A stretch of DNA of 64,000 nt, taken from the NCBI RefSeq assembly GCF_018129085.1, contig NZ_JAAGBB010000007.1, positions 1-64,000 of the forward strand, given 5' to 3'. The stretch comes from Plastoroseomonas hellenica (GTDB lineage: Bacteria > Pseudomonadota > Alphaproteobacteria > Acetobacterales > Acetobacteraceae). Positions 16,540 through 25,181 of the stretch are shown piece after piece (within the stretch, counting starts at the first letter, position 1; each line of letters opens with the position of its first letter). The notes beneath the pieces are model-generated. The model was given only the letters and a program-made list of their open reading frames with translations. It did not search any database and was not told the DNA's origin. The translations under genes and the position numbers were made by a program.

Positions 16540-17697
16540 ATGCGGGTTGCGGTGCTCAAGGAGCGGCGGGCGGGCGAGACCCGCGTCGCCGCGACGCCGG
16601 AGACGGTGAAGAAGCTCATCGGCCTCGGCACCACGGTTGCGGTGGAGGCCGGCGCCGGCCGCACCTCCGGCTTCATCGATGCCGCCTATGCCGAAGCGGG
16701 AGCGGAGATCGCGCCCGATGCCGCCGCGGCGCTCGCCGGCGCCGGCATCGTGCTGAAGGTGCGCGCACCCCTCGGCGCCGGGGAAGGGGAGGTCGATGAG
16801 CTGTCCCTGATCCCGCGCGGGGCCATCCTGATCGGTACCCTCGGCGCCGATGCCGCCGCCGCGGCGGCCTATGCCGAGCGCGGCATCGAGGCGCATGCGA
16901 TGGAGCTGTTGCCGCGTATCACCCGCGCGCAGTCGATGGACGTGCTCTCCTCCCAGGCGAACCTCGCCGGCTACCGCGCGGTGGTCGAGGCGGCGACGAC
17001 CTTCGACCGCGGCTTCCCGATGCTGATGACCGCGGCCGGCACCATCCCGGCGGCGAATGTCTTTATCATGGGCGCCGGCGTCGCCGGGCTGCAGGCGATC
17101 GCGACCGCGCGCCGCCTCGGCGGCCGGGTCAGCGCCACCGATGTGCGCCCCGCCGCGAAGGAGGAGATCAAGTCCCTCGGCGCCAGCTTCGTCGGCTACG
17201 AGGATGAGGAGAGCCGCGCTGCTCAGACCGCCGGCGGCTACGCCAAACAGCTCTCGCCCGCTTTCTACGCCAAGCAGGCCGAGGTGGTGGCAACCCATAT
17301 CGCCAAGCAGGACGTCGTCGTCACCACCGCGCTGGTGCAAGGCCGCCGCGCACCGACCCTGGTGACGGCGGAGATGGTCGCCTCCATGAAGCCCGGCAGC
17401 GTGATCGTGGACATCGCGTCCGATGCCGGCGGCAATGTCGCGGCGACCGTGCCGGGCGATGCGGTGATCACGGCGAATGGCGTGACCGTCCTCGGCTACC
17501 GCAATTGGCCGGGGCGGATTCCGGCGGCGGCCTCGGCACTCTATGCGCGCAACCTGCTCACGTTCCTGACCACCTTCTGGGACAAGGAGGCGCAGGCGCC
17601 GAAGCTTTCGCCCGAGGACGACATCGTGAAGGGCACCGCGCTGACCCGCGCCGGCGCCGTCGTGCACCCGCAATTCGCGCCCGCCGCGGCGGCCTGA
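16540..17697 (+). CDS. pntAA: NAD(P) transhydrogenase subunit alpha part 1 (PntAA)
   Basis: A 385-residue protein forming the NAD(H)-binding domain I of the proton-translocating transhydrogenase. It begins with MRVAVLKERRAGETRVAATPE, typical of the AlaDH/PNT N-terminal domain, and has a Rossmann fold at VFIMGAGVAGLQAIATARRLGG. KPGSVIVDIASDAGGN and YRNWPGRIP are also characteristic. Domain I as a separate polypeptide from the short membrane segment is the normal alphaproteobacterial arrangement. The pntAB gene follows after 12 bases. The 174 bases upstream contain G/C-rich sequence but no clear promoter. Confidence 0.97.
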   Translation: MRVAVLKERRAGETRVAATPETVKKLIGLGTTVAVEAGAGRTSGFIDAAYAEAGAEIAPDAAAALAGAGIVLKVRAPLGAGEGEVDELSLIPRGAILIGTLGADAAAAAAYAERGIEAHAMELLPRITRAQSMDVLSSQANLAGYRAVVEAATTFDRGFPMLMTAAGTIPAANVFIMGAGVAGLQAIATARRLGGRVSATDVRPAAKEEIKSLGASFVGYEDEESRAAQTAGGYAKQLSPAFYAKQAEVVATHIAKQDVVVTTALVQGRRAPTLVTAEMVASMKPGSVIVDIASDAGGNVAATVPGDAVITANGVTVLGYRNWPGRIPAAASALYARNLLTFLTTFWDKEAQAPKLSPEDDIVKGTALTRAGAVVHPQFAPAAAA

Positions 17698-17709
17698 GGG
17701 AGATCAAGA

Positions 17710-18102
17710 ATGAACGCGACTGACCTCGCCAACCAGGCGACGGCGGCGGCCAACCGCGCGCTCGATCTCGCCGAAGCGGCGCGCCGCGCCGCCGAGGCGG
17801 CGGCCCCGATCGCCGCGGCCGCCGAGCCCTTCCTCTATCTGCTGACCATCTTCCTGATGGCCTGCTTCGTCGGCTACTACGTGGTGTGGAGCGTGACGCC
17901 CGCGCTGCATTCGCCGCTGATGGGCGTCACCAACGCGATCTCCTCCGTCATCGTGGTGGGCGCGATCCTCGCGACCGGCCTCTCCGACGGCATCGCCGCC
18001 AAGATCTTTGGCTTCCTGGCGGTCACCCTCGCCTCGGTGAACATCTTCGGCGGCTTCACGGTCACCCGCCGCATGCTCGCGATGTTCCGGAAGAAGGGCT
18101 GA
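17710..18102 (+). CDS. pntAB: NAD(P) transhydrogenase subunit alpha part 2 (PntAB)
   Basis: A 130-residue membrane subunit. An N-terminal amphipathic Ala-rich helix ([22 protein letters not shown]) precedes three to four transmembrane helices starting at [20 protein letters not shown]. The segment [25 protein letters not shown] is the conserved proton-channel region. It lies between pntAA and pntB with 12 and 6 base gaps. Confidence 0.96.
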   Translation: MNATDLANQATAAANRALDLAEAARRAAEAAAPIAAAAEPFLYLLTIFLMACFVGYYVVWSVTPALHSPLMGVTNAISSVIVVGAILATGLSDGIAAKIFGFLAVTLASVNIFGGFTVTRRMLAMFRKKG

Positions 18103-18108
18103 CGCGCC

Positions 18109-19518
18109 ATGGCGACCACGCTTTCGACGCTCGCCTACCTCGTCGCCTCGGTCCTCTTCATCCTGGCGCTGCGCGGGCTGAGCCACCCCGAGACCTCCCG
18201 CCGCGGCAATGTCTTCGGCATGATCGGCATGGCAATCGCCATCCTGGCGACGCTGCTGCATCCCGGCATGGGCGGCGGCGGCATCGCGCTGGTGATCGCC
18301 GGCCTCGTGATCGGCGGCTCGATCGGCGTCTTCGTGGCCAGCCGCATCCAGATGACGGCGCTGCCCCAGCTCGTCGCGGCCTTCCACTCCCTGGTCGGCA
18401 TGGCCGCGGTTTTCGTCGCGGCTGCCGCCTTCTACGCGCCCGAGAGCTTCGGGATCGGCACCTACGGCCATATCCATGGCGGATCGCTGGTCGAGATGTC
18501 GCTCGGCCTCGCGATCGGCGCCGTGACCTTCTCGGGCTCGGTGATCGCCTTCGCCAAGCTCGACGGGCGCATGTCCGGTGCGCCGATCCTGTTCCAGGGC
18601 CAGCACTGGCTGAACCTCGGCCTCGGCATCCTGCTGCTGGTGCTGGTGATCGCCTTCGTCGCGACCGGCAACGCCGTGCTGTTCTGGCTGATCGCGCTGC
18701 TCGCCTTCGCACTCGGCTTCCTGCTGATCATCCCGATCGGCGGCGCCGACATGCCGGTCGTCGTCTCGATGCTGAACAGCTATTCCGGCTGGGCGGCGGC
18801 GGGCATCGGCTTCACCGTCGGCAATATCCTGCTGGTGGTGACCGGCGCGCTGGTCGGCGCCTCGGGCGCGATCCTGTCCTACATCATGTGCAAGGGCATG
18901 AACCGCAGCATCATCAACGTGCTGCTCGGCGGCTTCGGCACCACGGGCGGGACGGCGGCGGCGGGCGATGCCGCGGCCGGCGATCGCGTGCCGGTGAAGG
19001 CCGGCAGCCCGGAGGATGCCGCCTACATCATGAAGAACGCGCAGAAGATCATCGTGGTGCCCGGCTACGGCATGGCCGTTGCCCAGGCCCAGCAGGTGCT
19101 GCGCGAGATGGCGGACCTCCTGAAGAAGGAGGGGGCGGAGGTCTCCTACGCCATCCACCCGGTCGCGGGCCGCATGCCCGGCCACATGAACGTGCTGCTG
19201 GCCGAGGCGAACGTCCCCTATGACGAGGTGAAGGAGCTCGAGGAGATCAACCCCGAATTCGCCGAAGCCGACGTCGCCTATGTGATCGGGGCCAATGACG
19301 TGACCAACCCGGCGGCGAAGACCGACAAGGCGAGCCCGATCTACGGCATGCCGATCCTGGACGTGGAGCGCGCCAAGACGGTGTTCTTCGTCAAGCGCGG
19401 CATGGCCAGCGGCTATGCCGGCGTCGACAATGAACTGTTCTTCCGTCCGAACACCATGATGCTGTTCGGTGACGCCAAGAAGGTGACACAGGAGATCGTG
19501 CAGGCGCTCCAGCGCTGA
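18109..19518 (+). CDS. pntB: NAD(P) transhydrogenase subunit beta (PntB)
   Basis: A 469-residue subunit with about eight to nine transmembrane helices up to residue 270 and a C-terminal NADP(H)-binding domain III. Domain III shows [54 protein letters not shown] and [20 protein letters not shown]. With PntAA and PntAB it uses the proton gradient to reduce NADP+ with NADH. A strong intrinsic terminator closes the operon at 19549-19569. Confidence 0.97.
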   Translation: MATTLSTLAYLVASVLFILALRGLSHPETSRRGNVFGMIGMAIAILATLLHPGMGGGGIALVIAGLVIGGSIGVFVASRIQMTALPQLVAAFHSLVGMAAVFVAAAAFYAPESFGIGTYGHIHGGSLVEMSLGLAIGAVTFSGSVIAFAKLDGRMSGAPILFQGQHWLNLGLGILLLVLVIAFVATGNAVLFWLIALLAFALGFLLIIPIGGADMPVVVSMLNSYSGWAAAGIGFTVGNILLVVTGALVGASGAILSYIMCKGMNRSIINVLLGGFGTTGGTAAAGDAAAGDRVPVKAGSPEDAAYIMKNAQKIIVVPGYGMAVAQAQQVLREMADLLKKEGAEVSYAIHPVAGRMPGHMNVLLAEANVPYDEVKELEEINPEFAEADVAYVIGANDVTNPAAKTDKASPIYGMPILDVERAKTVFFVKRGMASGYAGVDNELFFRPNTMMLFGDAKKVTQEIVQALQR

Positions 19519-19548
19519 GCCTGCGCCGGCCGCACTGATGAAGGAAAA

Positions 19549-19569
19549 GGGGGCCTCGGCCCCCTTTTT
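19549..19569 (+). terminator. Intrinsic terminator of the pnt operon
   Basis: The stem GGGGGC/GCCCCC with a CTCG tetraloop is followed directly by five T residues and preceded by A-rich sequence. It lies about 30 bases after the pntB stop. Confidence 0.9.
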
Positions 19570-19738
19570 CGTGGCTGCACCCCCGGTTGCGCACTGCCGC
19601 TGGACTGTAGAGTTTCCGGGCATCACCAGGAATGGTTGCAACACAACTGGAAGAAAAAGCGCAGATCGCGCCGAATTGTGCGACAGCGACGCGGAAGGCC
19701 GCAGTTATATCGCTCCGTTAATTTTTTCGGAGGCGTCT

Positions 19739-20500
19739 TTGTCACGGAAGCTCACTGCCGAATTCCTCGGCACGCTCTGGCTGGTTCTTGGCGGCTGCGG
19801 CAGCGCGGTGCTGGCGGCAGCCTTTCCGCAGCTCGGCATTGGCTTTGCTGGCGTCGCACTGGCCTTCGGCCTCACGGTGGTGACCGGAGCCTATGCTTTC
19901 GGTCCGATCTCGGGCGGCCATTTCAACCCCGCGGTGACCGTCGGGCTGGTGGCGGGCGGCCGCTTCCCGGCCGGGCAGGCCATTCCCTACATCGTGGCGC
20001 AGGTCCTGGGCGCCATCGCCGGCGCCGCGGTGCTGGCCAGCATCGCCGGCGGCAAGGCCGGGTTTGACCTGGTCGCCTCGGGCTTCGCCGCCAACGGCTT
20101 CGCGGAGCATTCGCCGGGCGGCTATTCGATGGTGTCTGGTTTCATCACCGAGGCGGTGCTGACCTTCTTCTTCCTGCTGGTGATCCTGGGCTCCACCTCG
20201 GTGCGTGCCTCTCCGGGTTTCGCGGGCCTTGCCATCGGCCTCGCGCTGGTGCTGATCCATCTCATCAGCATCCCCGTCACCAACACCTCGGTGAATCCGG
20301 CGCGCAGCACCGGCCCCGCGCTTTTCGTCGGCGGTTGGGCGCTGCAGCAGCTCTGGCTGTTCTGGGTGGCGCCGCTGGTGGGCGCGATCGTCGCCGGCGT
20401 GGTTGCCCGCTTCCTCGATGGCAGCGACGAGGCCCGCGCGGAGCAGATCGCCGCAGAGCGGAACGCCCGACGGAGTGAATCTGTCCGCGAACCCGCCTGA
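19739..20500 (+). CDS. aqpZ: Aquaporin Z
   Basis: A 253-residue water channel with six membrane helices. It matches AqpZ closely: [21 protein letters not shown], the first NPA box in [11 protein letters not shown], the second in [14 protein letters not shown], and EHSPGGYSM between. No ATG is available. TTG at 19739 lies five bases after GGAGG and yields Met-Ser-Arg-Lys-Leu, aligned with the E. coli start. A hydrophilic tail of about 20 residues ([17 protein letters not shown]) extends past the usual end. A terminator overlaps the stop. Confidence 0.95.
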   Translation: MSRKLTAEFLGTLWLVLGGCGSAVLAAAFPQLGIGFAGVALAFGLTVVTGAYAFGPISGGHFNPAVTVGLVAGGRFPAGQAIPYIVAQVLGAIAGAAVLASIAGGKAGFDLVASGFAANGFAEHSPGGYSMVSGFITEAVLTFFFLLVILGSTSVRASPGFAGLAIGLALVLIHLISIPVTNTSVNPARSTGPALFVGGWALQQLWLFWVAPLVGAIVAGVVARFLDGSDEARAEQIAAERNARRSESVREPA

Positions 20501-20526
20501 GGGGCGACGGTCCGCCCCTCTTCTTT
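20500..20526 (+). terminator. Intrinsic terminator of aqpZ
   Basis: The stem AGGGGCG/CGCCCCT with a six-base loop is followed by CTTCTTT. It starts at the last base of the aqpZ stop and runs into the convergent rutB stop. Confidence 0.7.
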
Positions 20527-21235
20527 AGAGCGGCCTTCCGTCGATCTGCTCAAGGCTGTTGCGCATCAGCGCGGCGCGCAGCTCGGCGCCGCTGCTGAGC
20601 CAGCCGAAGAAGGTGGCGACGTTGAATTCCGTCGCCGCCTGCGCGCCGGGGCCCGCCGCCATGGTCGCGTCGGTCAGCATCACCGGGAAGAATTCGCGGT
20701 GGTAGGCGTCGCGGATGGTGCTCTCGACGCAGACATTGGTGGCGACCCCGCAGACCAGCAGGGTGCGGATCCGCCGGGCCTGCAGGATCTGCTCCAGCGC
20801 CGTGCCGGCGAAGCCGGAATAGCGGGATTTCGGCACCAGGATATCGTCCGGCTCCGGCGTCAGCTCGGACACGATCGCATAATCCCAGGTGCCATGGGTG
20901 ATCAGCTTGCCGGCATAGGCCTCGTTCGCGCGCATGAACTTCAGCGCATTCGACTTGTGCCAGACCGGCGCCGCCGGCCCGCCCACCTCCCGCTGGTCCG
21001 GCGCGAAGCCGTTCTGGAGATAGATCACGGGAACCCCGGCTTCACGGCAGGCGGCCGCGATGCGCGCCGCCTCCGCGATCACCGGCGCGGCGCCGGACAC
21101 GTCGAAGCCCACCAGATCGAGATAGCCGCCCTTCGAGCAGTAGGCGTTCTGCATGTCCACGATGATCAGCGCCGTCTCCTCGACGGCGACGGTGAGCGGC
21201 TCGGGCCGGGCAGGCAGGGTAACGGTGCGGGTCAT
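20525..21235 (-). CDS. rutB: RutB-like ureidoacrylate amidohydrolase (isochorismatase superfamily)
   Basis: A 236-residue cysteine hydrolase. It matches E. coli RutB along its length: LIIVDMQNAYCSKGGYLDLVGFDVS, HKSNALKFMR, GTWDYAIVSEL, PKSRYSGFAGT, and GVATNVCVEST with the catalytic Cys. Asp of VDMQN and Lys of VPKSRYSGF complete the triad. RutB splits (peroxy)ureidoacrylate during pyrimidine-ring degradation. ATG 21235 has GGAG upstream. No rutA, C, D, E, F or G lies nearby, so the gene stands alone; a related amidohydrolase activity is an alternative. Confidence 0.85.
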   Translation of the reverse strand: MTRTVTLPARPEPLTVAVEETALIIVDMQNAYCSKGGYLDLVGFDVSGAAPVIAEAARIAAACREAGVPVIYLQNGFAPDQREVGGPAAPVWHKSNALKFMRANEAYAGKLITHGTWDYAIVSELTPEPDDILVPKSRYSGFAGTALEQILQARRIRTLLVCGVATNVCVESTIRDAYHREFFPVMLTDATMAAGPGAQAATEFNVATFFGWLSSGAELRAALMRNSLEQIDGRPL

Positions 21236-21304
21236 GGCGAGGCTCCGATCGGGATACCCTGACGTATCAGGGTGCCCGAAGGCAGCAACCCCCATGCCAA
21301 CCCC

Positions 21305-22573
21305 TCAATCGGTGGCCTGGACGCCGCCCATGAGCGTGAGGGCATGCAACAGCGCCTTGCCGGCCGGATCGCCCGCCAAGGCCTGTGCGAGCCCGCTATC
21401 GATCGTCGTCCGGCTGAACGGAAAGGCGCGGAGCAGCCTCAGGGAGCCATGCCCGGCGCCGAAGTCGCAGAGCGCCACGCGGACGCGACCCTCCCGCAGC
21501 GCCCGCAATTGCGGCAGGGCCAGGTCGGCGTCCCGCATCAGCGCGGCCTCGGCGACGCCGATCTCCAGCCGCTCCGGCGGCAGGCCGCTGGCGTGCAGCG
21601 CCCGCGTCGCGTCCGCGACCAGCGCACTGCCCAGGAGCTGCGCCTGAGTGACGCGGACCGTGAGCGTCAAGGAGGTGTCGGACCAGCGCATGGCATCCCG
21701 GCAGGCGGTGGCAAGCATCCAGGCGCCGATCGGCCCCGCCAGCCCCGCCTCCTCGGCGAGCGGCAGGAAATCGGCCGGCTGCAGCAGCCCATGGCCCGGC
21801 CGCTCCCAGCCCAACAGCGCTTCCTGGCCGCGGAGGGTACCGGCCGCGTCATGCCACGGCCGATAGCGCAGCCGTAGCTCGCCACGGACCACGGCGTCGC
21901 GCAGATCATTCTCAAGCGTGCGATGCGCCGCCACGCGGCTCTGCATCCCGGCATCGAAGGCCCGCCATCGGGCGCGGCCTTCGGCCTTGGCCTGCACCAG
22001 GGCGAGATCGGCCCGCCGCAGCAGCGCGGCGCCGTGCTGCTCCGCCGCATCGCTCCGGGCGATGCCGGCGCTGGCGCCGATCAGCGCCGTCCGGCCGCCC
22101 AGCATGAAGGGATGTCCCAGCATGTCGATCAGCCGCGATGCGACGGCCCCGGCGACCTCGTCCGTGACCGGCGATGCCAGCAGCACGGCGAACTCGTCCC
22201 CGCCAATGCGCGCCGCCAGGTCGCCGCCGCGCAAGCCGCGTGCGATGCGGCTGGCGGCGGCGCGCAGCAGGAGGTCCCCTGCCGCGTGTCCCAGCCGGTC
22301 ATTCACGGCCTTGAAGCGATCGAGATCGAGCGCCAGCACGGCATAGCCCGGCCAGGCATGCTGCGCGACCAGCGCCTCCGCGGCGGTCAGCGCCATGCCG
22401 AAGCCGCGCCGGTCGACAAGGCCCGTGATGTCGTCGCGGCCGATTCGGGCGGCGCCTTCGCCGAGCCAGGCCGGAAGGGAGAAGGAGGCCGGTGACGTTA
22501 CCGCCCAGGCCCGCCGGAGCGTCATGTCTGACGATGCCGGATCACGCCCGTCAAAGCCGCTCTGGTCAGGCAT
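21305..22573 (-). CDS. GGDEF protein with degenerate, shortened EAL domain
   Basis: A 422-residue protein. The GGDEF domain (about 75-220) is intact: LALDLDRFKAVNDRLGHAAGD and ARIGGDEFAVLL. The following EAL domain keeps QEALLGW but has lost other catalytic positions. The usual N-V-S box is RVTQAQL, the TE pair is AEAALM, DDFGTG is CDFGAG and KID is TTID; the frame stops before the last conserved TEGVE block. It is therefore probably a cyclase whose EAL part is a non-catalytic binding or regulatory module. ATG 22573 follows GGAG by six bases. No membrane segment is seen. Confidence 0.88.
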   Translation of the reverse strand: MPDQSGFDGRDPASSDMTLRRAWAVTSPASFSLPAWLGEGAARIGRDDITGLVDRRGFGMALTAAEALVAQHAWPGYAVLALDLDRFKAVNDRLGHAAGDLLLRAAASRIARGLRGGDLAARIGGDEFAVLLASPVTDEVAGAVASRLIDMLGHPFMLGGRTALIGASAGIARSDAAEQHGAALLRRADLALVQAKAEGRARWRAFDAGMQSRVAAHRTLENDLRDAVVRGELRLRYRPWHDAAGTLRGQEALLGWERPGHGLLQPADFLPLAEEAGLAGPIGAWMLATACRDAMRWSDTSLTLTVRVTQAQLLGSALVADATRALHASGLPPERLEIGVAEAALMRDADLALPQLRALREGRVRVALCDFGAGHGSLRLLRAFPFSRTTIDSGLAQALAGDPAGKALLHALTLMGGVQATD

Positions 22574-22660
22574 TAGCGCTCCGCGCCGTAAGGCAGTCCC
22601 TTGTGGCGCAGGCCGTATTTCCGAAATGTGAAGTCCGCCGGGCCCAGGTGCGGCCAACGC

Positions 22661-22698
22661 AAAAACGCGGACCGCGGGGGCTATCCCCGCGCCGCGTC
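22661..22698 (-). terminator. Intrinsic terminator of rpsU
   Basis: On the minus strand an extended stem (ACGCGG outer arm, GCGGGG/CCCCGC inner arm) is followed immediately by a run of five T. A second perfect hairpin, CCCCGCGCCC/GGGCGCGGGG at 22726-22746, lies between it and the rpsU stop. Confidence 0.8.
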
Positions 22699-22755
22699 AT
22701 CAACACCGGATCCGGTGGCAGCAGCCCCCGCGCCCAGGGCGCGGGGCAGCGGGCT

Positions 22756-22959
22756 TCAGAAGCCCTCGCGCTCCAGGCGCTTGCGCTCGACCTTGCGGGC
22801 GCGGCGGACAGCCTCGGCGGCCTCGCGCGCACGGCGCTCGGAGGGCTTCTCGTAGTGGCGGCGGAGCTTCATCTCGCGGAAGACGCCTTCACGCTGCAGC
22901 TTCTTCTTCAGCGCCTTCAGCGCCTGATCGATATTGTTGTCACGAACGACGACCTGCAC
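22756..22959 (-). CDS. rpsU: Ribosomal protein bS21
   Basis: A 67-residue small-subunit protein that helps 30S subunits initiate. It has the family sequence (V/M)[19 protein letters not shown], then [23 protein letters not shown] and a basic helical tail. The start is GTG at 22957-22959, nine bases after a perfect AAGGAGG; an ATG seven bases earlier is out of frame. It is transcribed alone, with a terminator downstream. Confidence 0.97.
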   Translation of the reverse strand: MQVVVRDNNIDQALKALKKKLQREGVFREMKLRRHYEKPSERRAREAAEAVRRARKVERKRLEREGF

Positions 22960-23260
22960 GCGGCATAACCTCCTTGCGGTTTGCGGGTGAAATGACAAGC
23001 GCGAAAGGGCGGGCAGTCCGCCCGGCCTTGGCCAAGGTGGAGCCCGCTCAATCGTGGGAAAGCGGTGTCTAGCATAAAGCCGTGCCGCGCCGGAAGCCCT
23101 CGCGCAAAGCCCCTCCGGAGTCCGCTGGGGAATGGGGCGGAGGCGGGCCGGCGCGGCAGGCACGGAAAAGACCCGACAGACCGCCCCGCATCCATTTCCA
23201 AGCGGACTCTCAAGCTCTACATGCGAAGCAGCACTGTGACCGAGGCTTCCGGACGCCGCC
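22960..23260. other. Divergent spacer between rpsU and def
   Basis: About 300 bases without a gene. It holds the rpsU Shine-Dalgarno at 22969-22975 and a TATGCT box on the minus strand near 23070 that could be an rpsU -10. The def side is a G/C-rich leader with no clear promoter. No RNA gene was recognised. Confidence 0.45.
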
Positions 23261-23782
23261 ATGGCCCTCCTCAAGATCGCCCGCATGGGGCATCCCGTGC
23301 TGCTCCGGCGCGCCGACCCTGTGCCGGACCCGACCGCGCCGGAGATCCGGCGCCTGGTCGCCGACATGGCCGAGACCATGAACGACGCCGGTGGCATCGG
23401 CCTGGCCGCACCTCAGGTGCATGTGCCTTTGCGCCTTTTCCTTTGGCGCTCGGGCGCGGGCAATCCGGTCGCGCTCATCAACCCGGAGGTCGCGGCGGTG
23501 GGGGAGGAGATCGAGGAAGCCTGGGAGGGTTGCCTCTCCATTCCCGGAATTCGCGGTGCCGTGCCGCGGGCCCGCCGCATCCGCTTCCGCGGCTTCGACC
23601 TGGAAGGGCGGCTGCTGGAAGGGGAATCGGAAGGGCTCGGCGCCCGCGTGATCCAGCACGAGAACGACCACCTGGACGGCATCCTCTATCTGTCCCGCAT
23701 GACCGACCTCAGCCGGATCGGCTTTACCGAGGAATTGGCCCGCGCCGCCGCCGACGCTGCACGCGCGCAGGAGGCCGAGTGA
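23261..23782 (+). CDS. def: Peptide deformylase
   Basis: A 173-residue metalloenzyme that removes the N-formyl group from new proteins. All three motifs are present: GIGLAAPQ (45-52), EGCLSIP with metal ligand Cys91, and HENDHLDG with ligands His133 and His137 and catalytic Glu134. Its stop overlaps the COQ9 start (TGATG). There is no adjacent fmt, which is unusual for def but common in organisms with several def paralogues. Confidence 0.96.
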   Translation: MALLKIARMGHPVLLRRADPVPDPTAPEIRRLVADMAETMNDAGGIGLAAPQVHVPLRLFLWRSGAGNPVALINPEVAAVGEEIEEAWEGCLSIPGIRGAVPRARRIRFRGFDLEGRLLEGESEGLGARVIQHENDHLDGILYLSRMTDLSRIGFTEELARAAADAARAQEAE

Positions 23783-24360
23783 TGACGGTGGAGCGCAGCC
23801 CCGAGCGCGACGCCGCGATTCGCGCCGCCTTGCCGCTGGTGCCGAGGCTCGGCTGGACCCGCATTGCACTGCAGGCCGGGCTGCGCGCGATCGGCGAGGA
23901 CCCCGAGAGCGAGGCCTGGCTGTTCCCGACCGGCCCGATCGGCGCCATCGAGGCCTGGCTCGACCTCGCCGATCGCGAGATGGAAGAAGCCGCGGTGCGG
24001 GAGGATATCGCCGCGCTTCGGACGCCCGCGCGCATCCGCCGCCTCATCCTGCTGCGGCTGGAACAGGCGGCGCCGCACCGCGAAGCGGTGCGCCGGGCCC
24101 TGGCACGGCTGGCGCTGCCCTGGAACCTGCCGGTCGCCGCCCGTGGCGCGGCACGCACCGCCAGCGCCATCTGGCATGCCGCGGGCGACAGCTCCGCCGA
24201 TTTTTCCTGGTACACGCGCCGCGCGACGCTGAGCGCCGTCTATGCCGCGACTTTGGCTTTCTGGTTGCAGGACGAGGATCCGGATCAGGCGGCGACGGCA
24301 GCCTTCCTCGACCGGCAATTGGCCGGGCTGGCCCGGCTGTCGCGCCCGAAGCCGGCCTGA
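23782..24360 (+). CDS. COQ9 family ubiquinone-biosynthesis protein
   Basis: A 192-residue protein of the COQ9 family, which presents ubiquinone intermediates to COQ7-type hydroxylases. The family C-terminal region is visible in WYTRRATLSAVYAATLAFWLQDEDPD, with the TetR-like helical N-terminal part before it (GWTRIALQAGLRAIG). It starts one base into the def stop, so the two genes are coupled. Bacterial COQ9 is largely restricted to alphaproteobacteria, which supports the placement of the organism. Confidence 0.9.
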   Translation: MTVERSPERDAAIRAALPLVPRLGWTRIALQAGLRAIGEDPESEAWLFPTGPIGAIEAWLDLADREMEEAAVREDIAALRTPARIRRLILLRLEQAAPHREAVRRALARLALPWNLPVAARGAARTASAIWHAAGDSSADFSWYTRRATLSAVYAATLAFWLQDEDPDQAATAAFLDRQLAGLARLSRPKPA

Positions 24361-24461
24361 TCAACCAAAGCCGCGTATCGGGTCATTCCATCCTCTACCT
24401 GTTTGGCCGGTTGCGGCGCCAAATCCTTGTAACAAAAAGGATCGATCGGAATCCCGCATGC

Positions 24462-24490
24462 TTCCTGAACGGTGCCGGAGCGTGTATAAG
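24462..24490 (+). promoter_or_regulatory. Possible sigma-70 type promoter
   Basis: TTCCTG and TATAAG are separated by 17 bases, 33 bases before the start of the secreted protein gene at 24523. TATAAG stands out against the G/C-rich background. Confidence 0.35.
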
Positions 24491-24522
24491 ACGGCGGTCA
24501 TTCCTCGGAGAGATCGGGTCGC

Positions 24523-25026
24523 ATGAAGTTCGCCCATATCCTGCTCGCCGGCGCCGCGGCCCTCGCGGTCGCCGCGCCCGCCATCGCCGACACCTGCGCG
24601 CAGCCGGCCGAGCGCACCGCACTCGAGCTGCATGCCTTGCAGAGCCATCTGGCGGTCGTCGCCATCCGCTGCCGCCAGGATGACAACTACCGCACCTTCG
24701 TCGAGCGTCACCGCGGCGAGCTGACCGGCGCCTACCGCACCTCGGTCACGTATTTCCGCCGCGCCTATGGCGCGCAGGGCGTGCGCCGCTTCGACATGTA
24801 CTCGACCGAGCTCGCCAACGCGCATGATCAGGATGCGGCGCGCTCCGAGGCGTTCCTCTGCCGCGACAATGCCGCGCTCTACCAGCAGGTGATGGGCGGC
24901 ACGAGTGACCAGCTCGCCCGGCTCACGGTCGAGCGCAACATCGTGACGACCATGAGCCCGGATGCCTGTGCGGCGACACCGGCGCGCCCGGCGCGCGCAA
25001 CCCGTCCGGCCCGCCGCGCGCGCTGA
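24523..25026 (+). CDS. Exported protein of unknown function
   Basis: Not recognised. The 167-residue product has a clear signal peptide (MKFAHILLAGAAALAVAAPAIA, cleavage before DTCAQ). The mature domain is helical with cysteines in DTCAQPAE, AIRCRQDD, FLCRDN and DACAAT, which could form two disulfides in the periplasm. The last 20 residues are an Ala/Arg/Pro-rich tail. ATG 24523 follows GGAGAG. A terminator sits ten bases after the stop, so it is probably monocistronic. Confidence 0.65.
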   Translation: MKFAHILLAGAAALAVAAPAIADTCAQPAERTALELHALQSHLAVVAIRCRQDDNYRTFVERHRGELTGAYRTSVTYFRRAYGAQGVRRFDMYSTELANAHDQDAARSEAFLCRDNAALYQQVMGGTSDQLARLTVERNIVTTMSPDACAATPARPARATRPARRAR

Positions 25027-25035
25027 TACGAGAAA

Positions 25036-25055
25036 GGGGGCCGCGAGGCCCCCTT
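25036..25055 (+). terminator. Intrinsic terminator after the exported protein gene
   Basis: The stem GGGGGCC/GGCCCCC with a GCGA tetraloop is preceded by AGAAA and followed by TTGT. The stem is strong but the T-run is short. Confidence 0.65.
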
Positions 25056-25083
25056 GTCGTGCGCGTGCTGAAGTCGGCGATCA

Positions 25084-25181
25084 GAGCGTGATAACAGAGG
25101 CGGAATCGCCGAAAGTCTGAATCACGCGATCAAACGAAGTGCCGGAGCATGGTGCGTGAGCGGCAGCGAACGCATCTGTCC
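25084..25181 (+). repeat. Two-hairpin palindromic repeat, copy 1
   Basis: It reads GAGCGTGAT, a centre GGCG-GAAT-CGCC, GAAAGTCTGAATCACGCGATCAA, then a second hairpin with TGCGT/ACGCA around the loop GAGCGGCAGCGA. It lies between the convergent exported-protein and ompA genes and ends on the first base of the ompA stop. Copy 2 (37808-37910) has CTCGT/ACGAG in the second stem around a loop differing at three positions. Confidence 0.85.

Noticed and set aside
19538-19738. N-terminal extension of aquaporin Z from the ATG at 19538
   Set aside because: It would be translated through the pnt terminator and has no similarity to AqpZ. TTG at 19739 has GGAGG at the right distance.
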